DNA from: an uncultured Sutterella sp.
GTDB lineage: Bacteria > Pseudomonadota > Gammaproteobacteria > Burkholderiales > Burkholderiaceae_F
Length of the DNA: 5,500 nucleotides
NCBI GenBank assembly: GCA_905186105.1
Contig: LR994475.1
Coordinates: 34,758 to 40,257 of the forward strand
Direction of reading: 5' to 3'
Both the position numbers and the translations under genes were made by a program. A model generated the notes under the pieces. It worked only from the letters and a program-made list of their open reading frames with translations. It made no database searches and had not been told where the DNA came from. Positions 1 through 5,500 of the stretch are shown in pieces. The stretch's first letter is position 1; each line of letters begins with the position of its first letter.

Positions 1-47
1 GAAGCATTCAAAACTGGCAACAACAAATAACGTACTGTGTTAAGCAT
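1..47 (-). CDS. trkH: Start of TrkH, K+ uptake channel subunit (partial, cut by window edge)
   Basis: This is an ATG-initiated reading frame directly after trkA that runs off the left edge of the window. Only 15 codons are visible: MLNTVRYLLLPVLNA. They are open and hydrophobic, and resemble the 'LLPVL' opening of TrkH/KtrB-family proteins, whose N-terminus leads into the first membrane helix. The start is supported by a clear AAGGAG ribosome binding site 10 nt upstream and by a 16 bp gap from the trkA stop. In the family, TrkH is the inner-membrane K+ channel gated by a TrkA ring, and trkH commonly follows trkA in betaproteobacteria. The identification rests mainly on context plus this short match; another small membrane protein is possible. 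Confidence 0.72.
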   Translation of the reverse strand, partial: MLNTVRYLLLPVLNA

Positions 48-57
48 ACGAATTGGG

Positions 58-63
58 CTCCTT
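58..63 (-). promoter_or_regulatory. Shine-Dalgarno site for trkH
   Basis: On the minus strand this reads AAGGAG, immediately after the trkA TAA stop and 10 nt before the ATG at 45-47. It is the strongest ribosome binding site in the window, stronger than those of the genes upstream. It is the main evidence that a new gene begins at 47. Confidence 0.75.
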
Positions 64-1476
64 TTAGAAGAAGCCTACGTTGACAGTAAAGAGTCTTTCG
101 ATCTTAGGAATAAGTTTCTTAGAGGGTACAAAAACGATCACGTGGTCTTCTGCTTCAATAACAGTATCTTTATTTCCCATCAACACGAGTGCGTCATCAT
201 CGGTTCCACGAATAACCGCGCCAATGGCGCAACCTTCTGGTAGTGAGATATTCCCAATGCGACGACCGACCACTTTAGAACTATGACGGTCCCCGTGAGC
301 GACAATTTCGAGTGCTTCTGCGGCACCTCGACGCAAACTATAGGCAGCTGCAACGTCACCACGACGAACGTGACGAATTAATTCACCAAGGGCTGCTGTG
401 GTAGTGGACAGTGTAATGTCGATCTGACTACCTTGCATAAGGTCACCATAGACCTTGCGATTGATGAGTGCAATCGTTTTCCCAGCGCCTAATTTCTTAG
501 CTAAGAGCGCACCCAAAATATTGTTTTCATCGTTTTCAGAGACAGCGATGAAGAGGTCGCAAGTTTCGATCCCAGTTGCCTCTAGTACGTCTTCGTCAGT
601 AAAGTCACCTTCGATCAGAATGGCGTTGTCACCAATTTCTCTCGACAATCGTTTAACGACTGAGCGATCATTTTCCAAAATTCGGATGTTGTAGTCTTGC
701 ATGGCTTCGCTGTTCACGCCAGATTTCAACATACGTGCAAGATTCAACGTAAAGCTCGGTTTGCCAGCTAGGACAATATTACGAACAGGTTTTTCACGGT
801 GACGAAGTTCTGACATGACTTGTCTTGCGTGACGTGAGTCACAAAGACAAATCACCTCATCTCCAGCTTCTACAAGTGTGGAGGCGCTAATTTCTAGGCG
901 TCTATTGCGACGGAAAATCGCGACAATACGCGCAGGGACTTGAGGTAGGTGGGTATATAAATCTCTAATTGGTCGACCTACGAGCGGACTTCCTGCCTTT
1001 GCTCGAACGGCAATCAAGCTTGCTAAGCCTTCCCCAAATTCCTGTACCTGAATAGCTTCTGGAAAATCGATCAACTTAATTAAATAGCTAACCAACGCTT
1101 GTTCAGGTAAAATGACAGAGGTCGCTTCAAACCCTTCTTCACCCAAAATTCGGGGGTAGTCTCTCAATTCGTTATTACGAACACGCGCAATACGAGTGGG
1201 GATATTGAAAATGCGAGCACCTAGCATCGTAATGACGAGATTTGTTTCATCACTCGATGTAACGGCGATCAACATATCTGTATCGGCAGCGCCAGCATCA
1301 GTAAGAACTTGAGGGCTTGTTGCATTACCAACAACGCCTCTCAGGTCAAAACGTGATTGCAAAGAGCTGATACGCTCGGCGTCTTGATCAACGACGGTAA
1401 TATCGTTTGCTTCAGAAACGAGACTCTCAGCAACGGATGAGCCGATACGACCAGCCCCAACAATCAAAATTTTCAT
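64..1476 (-). CDS. trkA: TrkA, cytoplasmic NAD-binding regulator of Trk potassium uptake
   Basis: TrkA is the peripheral cytoplasmic subunit that binds NAD(H) or nucleotides and gates the TrkH K+ channel. The 470 residues fit the usual two-tandem-RCK layout (E. coli TrkA is about 458). The first Rossmann domain (about 1-120) has GAGRIG at 7-12 and an acidic residue at the end of strand 2 (VVDQD, Asp30), the normal NAD-binding signature. A TrkA_C-like domain follows (about 140-225), then a second RCK_N (about 232-350) and a second TrkA_C (about 380-465). The second glycine loop is degenerate: it reads AGKPSFT at 237-243 where GGGNIG is expected. The ATG gives the canonical start MKILIVGAGRIG. 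The 14 nt before it hold no recognisable Shine-Dalgarno site, so translation may be coupled to the regulator gene ending at 1491. The stop is TAA, and trkH appears to start 16 bp later. Confidence 0.95.
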   Translation of the reverse strand: MKILIVGAGRIGSSVAESLVSEANDITVVDQDAERISSLQSRFDLRGVVGNATSPQVLTDAGAADTDMLIAVTSSDETNLVITMLGARIFNIPTRIARVRNNELRDYPRILGEEGFEATSVILPEQALVSYLIKLIDFPEAIQVQEFGEGLASLIAVRAKAGSPLVGRPIRDLYTHLPQVPARIVAIFRRNRRLEISASTLVEAGDEVICLCDSRHARQVMSELRHREKPVRNIVLAGKPSFTLNLARMLKSGVNSEAMQDYNIRILENDRSVVKRLSREIGDNAILIEGDFTDEDVLEATGIETCDLFIAVSENDENNILGALLAKKLGAGKTIALINRKVYGDLMQGSQIDITLSTTTAALGELIRHVRRGDVAAAYSLRRGAAEALEIVAHGDRHSSKVVGRRIGNISLPEGCAIGAVIRGTDDDALVLMGNKDTVIEAEDHVIVFVPSKKLIPKIERLFTVNVGFF

Positions 1477-1490
1477 GAAGTAGAAGCGAT

Positions 1491-2318
1491 TTATTTAATA
1501 GGATTTCGTCTAATAGCTTGTGCGTTAGATAGTGGCTTTTGCTCTGTTATCTTGGCTTTTGCTTTGCTTAAGTCTAAACCTAACGAATGCAGTTTTCGGT
1601 AAAGGTGCGTACGTTCCAGGGCAGAGTGTTTGGCTAGTTGCGTGACAGATCCACCGTAGAACTTCAAAACTTGTTGAAAATATGCACGTTCAAGAGAGTC
1701 TCGTAGTTCTCTCAATGAGCTATTAAAGTTAAGGGTAAAGTTGAGATCAGGCACTTCAACGATAGGTAGACGTGCATCAGGTCCCGTACGGAATGGAATG
1801 TCTTGAATAATAAAGTGATCGCAAAAGCGAGATTCTTCAGTGATGGAATCTGCGTGCACGATCACAGGTTTGGAGTTTGGTTTCCATCCTTGGTTGGGTA
1901 AACAACCGGTGAATTTTTCGTGTTCTATGGCGCGTTGTTTAGCCTTTTGTTGCCACTGTGTGATGGAGTTATGGCAAGTTTCAAGCAAGCGTTGCATGGT
2001 AATAGGCTTCTCTAAGAAGTCTACAGCGCCATAACTATTGGTGGCTTCCATCGCTGTTTCAATCGTGGCATGTCCGGACATCATGACGATGGGGCAATTC
2101 ACAACGCGTAAAGCACTCCACTCTTTAAGTAGAGAGATGCCGTCCATATCGGGCATCCAAATGTCGAGCAAAATCAGGTCAAAGTCTCTTTCTTGGACCT
2201 GTTTTTTTGCGTGCTGTGCGTCTTCAGCTACATAAACCTGGTAGCCCTCATCTTCAAGAATTTCAGAAAGAAGAGTGCGAATACCAAGTTCGTCGTCAAC
2301 GATCAAGACTTTAAACAT
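1491..2318 (-). CDS. ntrX: NtrX-like response regulator lacking the sigma-54 AAA+ domain
   Basis: This is the DNA-binding response regulator partnered with the adjacent NtrY-type kinase. The receiver domain (about 1-120) has the acidic pair Asp8/Asp9, phosphoacceptor Asp52 in LLLDIWMPDMDG, Ser81 at the usual Thr/Ser position and Lys104 in FLEKP; the DIWMP motif is typical of NtrX. The C-terminus (about 200-247) is a Fis-type helix-turn-helix with TQLAKHSALERTHLYRKL, as in betaproteobacterial NtrX. Full NtrX proteins are about 450 residues with a central AAA+ ATPase. Here a linker of about 80 residues (121-200) replaces it, with no Walker A, GAFTGA or Walker B motif, so sigma-54 activation is not expected. 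A basic tail of about 25 residues (KAKAK, RRNPIK) follows the HTH. The ATG overlaps the end of the kinase gene by 8 bp (ATGTTTAA), implying translational coupling. The symbol reflects homology; the regulon is unknown. Confidence 0.88.
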   Translation of the reverse strand: MFKVLIVDDELGIRTLLSEILEDEGYQVYVAEDAQHAKKQVQERDFDLILLDIWMPDMDGISLLKEWSALRVVNCPIVMMSGHATIETAMEATNSYGAVDFLEKPITMQRLLETCHNSITQWQQKAKQRAIEHEKFTGCLPNQGWKPNSKPVIVHADSITEESRFCDHFIIQDIPFRTGPDARLPIVEVPDLNFTLNFNSSLRELRDSLERAYFQQVLKFYGGSVTQLAKHSALERTHLYRKLHSLGLDLSKAKAKITEQKPLSNAQAIRRNPIK

Positions 2319-4584
2319 TTTTCTGCTCTACTTTAATTGGATGAGGGGTGAGTTGAGATGCTTTAAAAATCATTTCAACTTCAGCACCGATAATTTGATC
2401 TGATGATTCAGAGCACAAATTCTTTAACGTGATAGTGGCACCGTGATCATCAAGAATTTTCTTTACCATCGGCAATCCAAGCCCAGTTCCAGTTGCTTTG
2501 GTTGTGACATAAGGCTCAAATGCTGAATTTAAAATTTTATCGCTGAAGCCTGGTCCATTATCGACAATAGAAAGTTTAACAGCGCTCACTGCATCAGCAT
2601 GATACTTTGATTTTAAAGTTTCTGTTTTGATGAAAATCTGTACTTCTTGATCATTATTACTAGCTTCCAGGCAATTTGAGATCAAGTTATGCAGGACCTG
2701 ACGTAGTTGCGTTGGGTCGGCTTGAATATCTGGAAGATTAGACTCAGGTATAAATTTAATATTATGCCCTGCGTCGTGATACAAAACTAATGTACTTTCG
2801 ACGAAGTCATTCAATGCTAACGTTTGTAGAGAGGCAGAAGGTAGTTTTGCATACTCTCTGAAATCATTCACCATTTGTTTGAGTGTATCGACTTGAGTAA
2901 TGATCGTATCGATCGTTCGATGAAGTAAATTCAGATCCTTTTCTTCGGTTAGTTTGCTTTTAAGTTTCCATTCCAAACGTTCAGCGGCTAAGCGGATTGG
3001 TGTTAACGGATTTTTGATTTCATGGGCTAAACGTCGAGCAACTTCGCCCCAAGCGGTAGCGCGTTGCGCTTTGATTAATGGGGTGACATCGTCAAAAACT
3101 AACACGGCACCTGTCTGCGTACCGAGAGGCATCGGAGAGCTTTTAATGTAAATGGGCGTTGTTTGATGTTCTTGGACAAGCTCAAAATTGATTGGTTGTG
3201 CAGAAAAGCCTTCAGATTCATTAGGAATGTATTTTTCTAGGGCATACACAAGTTGCGGCAAAGTTTCTTTTAGAGAAACCCCCACAGTAATATTGTCTTC
3301 GCCCAGGATGTGTCTTGCCGCATTGTTGGTAGTTACAACGGTATACCAACGATCAACAACGATCACACCCGAAGAAATGTTGCCTAATACGCGTTCAAGA
3401 AAGGCTTGGGATTGTTCAGCTTGTAACCGTTGTAATTCCAATCCATGACGAGCTTCTGAGACCTCTCGGATCATAGAGTTGAAAGAGCGAGTCAAAATAT
3501 TTATTTCATCCCCGCCGGGGAACTCTCTAATTGGCATGAAGTCGCCAGTTGACACTCGTTTTGTCCCTTTTTCCAATTGCATGACTGGGGAAACAGTTTT
3601 ACGAGCAAACGAAAGCGCAGCCCCGATACTGGCAAATACAGCGAACAATACGATTAAGCTCAAGGTTAGGTAGTACAAGGTTGCCATAGATTGGCGGCTG
3701 TAGGTCGACTGTTGGTAATCACGATAGCCAGCGACGAGTTTTGAAGCATTCAGGGCAACATTTTTTTCGATAGGTTGCGTGATTTGCAAAAAGAACTGAT
3801 CCGGAAAGTCGGGGCTTGAAAGTAGTGATGAGGTGTTGAGAGAAGTGATGTTTGTATTGTGCAATGTTGGGATGGGCACAATGACTCTTACTCGAAGGTC
3901 GCTGTTTGAAGTGTTTTCAGGTGCCTCAAAAAGTGTGTCGCCATCAACAACGCTATAGATCCCTGCTGTTTTTGCAGTTTTTAGCTGTAAGGGAGAAGGT
4001 AAATCAGGCATGAGCACGTTGATGCGAGAACCTGCAGCAGCTACAGCCCTACCGGTATTCGTCATGACAAGTGCTTCGGTGCCTGAGTGATTTTCTAAAA
4101 GTTTGAGCAAGTCATGCATCATCAATGATGGAGGCGTGCTTGCTAGCGATTGGGCAAACTGTTTGGCTAATGTTTGAGTGTTTTGTTCGTGTTTAGCCAA
4201 AATATCTTGAGTGATATGCACCCCAGCGTTCAGGCACTCTTCTACCTGAACAGAAAAGGAGTCATTCATTGAACGGCTAATAAATGCCGTGGAAATGGAG
4301 TAGACCGTCAATGTTGGTGTGACGCTGATAAGTGCCGTGGTAAGGGCAAGTTTGGCAGTCATATGCGAGCCAAATTGCTTGAGTTTCCAACGACGTCTCA
4401 AACGAACACACATGGTCACGACGACAAAAAATAGAATTGCCGCAATGACGGTGTTCAGTACTAGTAGAAGTGGAAAATACCGCTCGAATAAATGAGCATT
4501 AAATAAGCTGATTGCCAATCCAAAAAGAGCAACGGCTGCGAAAGATCCACCAAGCAAAATGCTATAGCGTAACCATCTAGGCAT
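2311..4584 (-). CDS. ntrY: NtrY-type membrane sensor histidine kinase
   Basis: This inner-membrane kinase should autophosphorylate on His and pass phosphate to the adjacent regulator. The 757 residues are near the usual NtrY length. There are three N-terminal membrane segments (about 8-28, 37-60, 77-100), the third in the NtrY-like stretch KLALTTALISVTPTLTVY. A periplasmic region (about 101-302) and a fourth membrane helix (about 303-326) follow. Next come a HAMP domain (about 327-380, with DEINILTRSFNSM) and a PAS domain (about 390-500, GVIVVDRWYTVVTTNNAA). The H-box is RRLAHEIKNPLTPIRL with His521. The ATPase has the N-box (HNLISNCLEAS, Asn637), G1 (DNGPGF, 675-680), F-box (FEPYVTT) and G2 (GTGLGL, 699-704). 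All catalytic motifs are intact. The ATG lies 12 bp after the DUF4390 stop, with a GTGGA-like ribosome site inside the gap. NtrY is associated with nitrogen or redox signalling in other bacteria; the signal here is unknown. Confidence 0.94.
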   Translation of the reverse strand: MPRWLRYSILLGGSFAAVALFGLAISLFNAHLFERYFPLLLVLNTVIAAILFFVVVTMCVRLRRRWKLKQFGSHMTAKLALTTALISVTPTLTVYSISTAFISRSMNDSFSVQVEECLNAGVHITQDILAKHEQNTQTLAKQFAQSLASTPPSLMMHDLLKLLENHSGTEALVMTNTGRAVAAAGSRINVLMPDLPSPLQLKTAKTAGIYSVVDGDTLFEAPENTSNSDLRVRVIVPIPTLHNTNITSLNTSSLLSSPDFPDQFFLQITQPIEKNVALNASKLVAGYRDYQQSTYSRQSMATLYYLTLSLIVLFAVFASIGAALSFARKTVSPVMQLEKGTKRVSTGDFMPIREFPGGDEINILTRSFNSMIREVSEARHGLELQRLQAEQSQAFLERVLGNISSGVIVVDRWYTVVTTNNAARHILGEDNITVGVSLKETLPQLVYALEKYIPNESEGFSAQPINFELVQEHQTTPIYIKSSPMPLGTQTGAVLVFDDVTPLIKAQRATAWGEVARRLAHEIKNPLTPIRLAAERLEWKLKSKLTEEKDLNLLHRTIDTIITQVDTLKQMVNDFREYAKLPSASLQTLALNDFVESTLVLYHDAGHNIKFIPESNLPDIQADPTQLRQVLHNLISNCLEASNNDQEVQIFIKTETLKSKYHADAVSAVKLSIVDNGPGFSDKILNSAFEPYVTTKATGTGLGLPMVKKILDDHGATITLKNLCSESSDQIIGAEVEMIFKASQLTPHPIKVEQKNV

Positions 4585-4596
4585 ATCTATTTTCCA

Positions 4597-5202
4597 CTAT
4601 TCCGATAACGATACGACATCTGCGGGGATGGGAATTGTGATCCACTCACTAGATATGGTCCAGTCACTACTCCCAGTGTTGACGACTTGCATGGGCTTGG
4701 GTAGTTGATCGGTGTCTAGATAAAAGCGTAACTCTGCTGTAAAGTCTTCCGCATTTTTAATGATAGTTGCGGGGGCAACTCGCCATCGTCTGATGTTTTT
4801 AATATAGGGAAGTGCCTGCTCTAGAGTGTCAAAGCTAATAGATAAACCATTGTAAGAAAGGCGATATCGACGAGTTAATGGGTCGAAGGCGAGGCGAATA
4901 ATAAATCTACTCTTAACGACTGCTTTATCAAGCCAGTACCAACGGTTTTTGTATAAACGGAATTCATGCACAAAGTAAAGGGCAATACCACGATGGAGCG
5001 CTTCCGATAAAGCTTGAGGTAAATCAAACTCGAAAGAAGAGCTAATAAAAAGACCAGTTTTTTCTCCTGGTTCGTCTAGGGACATCGAGGCGCGCATATA
5101 GGTTGCGTCTGCTGCAAAACAAACAGGCGTCGCAAAACTAGATGCTGCTAGCAGGGCTAAGAAAACCCCTTGAAGGTATCGGCGTCGATGTACTTTGTGC
5201 AT
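4597..5202 (-). CDS. DUF4390 exported protein of unknown function
   Basis: This is a small exported protein matching the DUF4390 family by recognisable pattern, with no established biochemical function. The 201 residues begin with a signal peptide: a basic n-region (HKVHRRR, 2-8), a hydrophobic core (about 12-27) and a probable cleavage after CFA (near 30/31). Cys28 is not in a lipobox, so a soluble periplasmic product is likelier than a lipoprotein. Family-like features in the mature part are FDLPQALSEALHRGIALYF (58-76), RWYWLDK (87-93), the basic/aromatic stretch RRYRLSYNGL (111-120), FDTLEQAL (124-131), the LDTDQLPKPMQ segment (162-172) and W-x-ISSEW near the end (181-187). The start lies 10 bp after the rsmB stop; the ribosome site is weak. 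Genes of this family commonly sit between rsmB and ntrY in betaproteobacteria. That suggests, without proving, an envelope role tied to the NtrY sensor. Confidence 0.87.
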   Translation of the reverse strand: MHKVHRRRYLQGVFLALLAASSFATPVCFAADATYMRASMSLDEPGEKTGLFISSSFEFDLPQALSEALHRGIALYFVHEFRLYKNRWYWLDKAVVKSRFIIRLAFDPLTRRYRLSYNGLSISFDTLEQALPYIKNIRRWRVAPATIIKNAEDFTAELRFYLDTDQLPKPMQVVNTGSSDWTISSEWITIPIPADVVSLSE

Positions 5203-5212
5203 GTTTGAGAGC

Positions 5213-5500
5213 TCAAGCTTTCTTTTCTAAAAGAGCATAGAAAAAGCCGTCATGAACTGCTGGAAGAAGATCTGGCATCGTATATGTCGGCTTTTCTTCT
5301 GGCAGTAAAGTTAACATTCCCGTGTTTCCGGCGAACAAAGGCACCAAAATCGCATCATCGTTTTTTGATAAAAACTTTTGAATTTGTTGCGTGCCTTCCT
5401 CTGGGAAAATCGAACAAGTTGCGTACAGTAACTTACCATTGGGCTTCAATAAAGGTCAAAGGTTGGTCAATAACTTAAATTGTTCAGCGGTACCAAATTT
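5213..5500 (-). pseudogene. rsmB: RsmB C-terminus, 16S rRNA m5C967 methyltransferase, with internal TGA (partial)
   Basis: RsmB (Fmu/Sun) methylates C967 of 16S rRNA using S-adenosylmethionine. Only the C-terminal portion lies in the window; the gene continues past the right edge. Read in one frame from the edge it gives KFGTAEQFKLLTNL, then TGA (5456-5458), then PLLKPNGKLLYATCSIFPEEG and the family's ending HDGFFYALLEKK. The TCS cysteine (codon 5414-5416) corresponds to the catalytic Cys of motif VI (Cys375 in E. coli). The TGA sits where RsmB has a conserved Trp (E. coli ILDAIWPHLKTGG). The frame is open and homologous on both sides, so a single G-to-A change (TGG to TGA) explains it. As written, the product would lose the last 80 residues, including the TCS motif. 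An isolated restart at TTG 5447-5449 would give an inactive tail. A sequencing error or UGA readthrough would restore a normal gene. The terminal stop at 5213-5215 is also TGA. Confidence 0.85.

Noticed and set aside
37..694. Plus-strand open frames at 37-243, 80-286 and 455-694
   Set aside because: They lie opposite trkA, show no recognisable protein features, and are shadows of its codons; the region 1-63 is better explained by the trkH start.
1533..1563. An 11-bp direct repeat (tggcttttgct on the plus strand) at 1533-1543 and 1553-1563, exactly 20 bp apart
   Set aside because: It lies inside the Lys/Ala-rich C-terminal tail of the regulator (KAKAKITEQKP) and is explained by low-complexity codons. 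Two short copies do not support an operator claim.
1840..3673. Plus-strand open frames opposite the regulator and kinase genes (1840-2034, 2038-2235, 2954-3151, 3188-3448, 3479-3673)
   Set aside because: They are short, Ser/Cys-rich translations with no domain pattern, antisense to strongly conserved coding sequence.
5119..5121. Lipoprotein acylation site at Cys28 of the DUF4390 protein
   Set aside because: The residues before the Cys are TPV, not a lipobox, and a normal signal peptidase I site (CFA/AD) follows it.
5205..5216. Short inverted repeat TTGAG-AG-CTCAA between rsmB and the DUF4390 gene
   Set aside because: The arms are only 5 bp with a 2-nt loop and no U-tract, so it is not a credible terminator or operator and may be chance.
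5456..5458. Selenocysteine or genome-wide UGA=Trp recoding as explanation of the internal TGA in rsmB
   Set aside because: Selenocysteine is not expected at a Trp position. The other genes use TGG for Trp, none contains an internal TGA, and TGA ends rsmB at its normal C-terminus.
5284..5478. Plus-strand open frame opposite the rsmB end
   Set aside because: The opposite strand carries clear RsmB homology, and this frame has no recognisable protein pattern.

Overview
All genes in this window read on the minus strand. In transcription order (right to left) they are: the 3' end of rsmB (5213-5500, cut by the window edge), a DUF4390 envelope protein (4597-5202), an NtrY-type membrane sensor kinase (2311-4584), a short NtrX-like response regulator (1491-2318), trkA (64-1476), and the first codons of trkH (1-47). 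The gaps are 16 bp or less and one gene pair overlaps, so this is probably a single operon. No stretch without a gene is long enough to hold an independent promoter or an RNA gene, and I see no terminator, mobile element, CRISPR or tRNA.

The order rsmB - DUF4390 - ntrY - ntrX - trkA - trkH is, from general knowledge, a betaproteobacterial arrangement. The Fis-type helix-turn-helix motif LERTHLYRKL in the regulator also fits that class. By eye the base composition is moderate (roughly mid-40s % GC), lower than in Burkholderia or Bordetella. This suggests one of the lower-GC Burkholderiales lineages, but the sequence does not allow a genus call.

Functionally, the block joins 16S rRNA m5C methylation (RsmB), an exported protein of unknown role (DUF4390), a two-component system (NtrY/NtrX) and the constitutive K+ uptake system Trk (TrkA as the cytoplasmic NAD-binding regulator, TrkH as the channel). 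The kinase and regulator genes overlap by 8 bp and are very likely cognate partners.

Two things stand out. First, rsmB has an in-frame TGA exactly where the family has a conserved Trp, just upstream of the catalytic TCS motif. The frame is intact on both sides, so this is a single nonsense change, a sequencing error or a readthrough site. Second, the NtrX-like regulator keeps its receiver and DNA-binding domains but has no sigma-54 AAA+ ATPase domain between them. A smaller oddity is that the second NAD-binding loop of TrkA is degenerate. I found no convincing sign of a wholly new system; this is a conserved housekeeping and regulatory block with these deviations.
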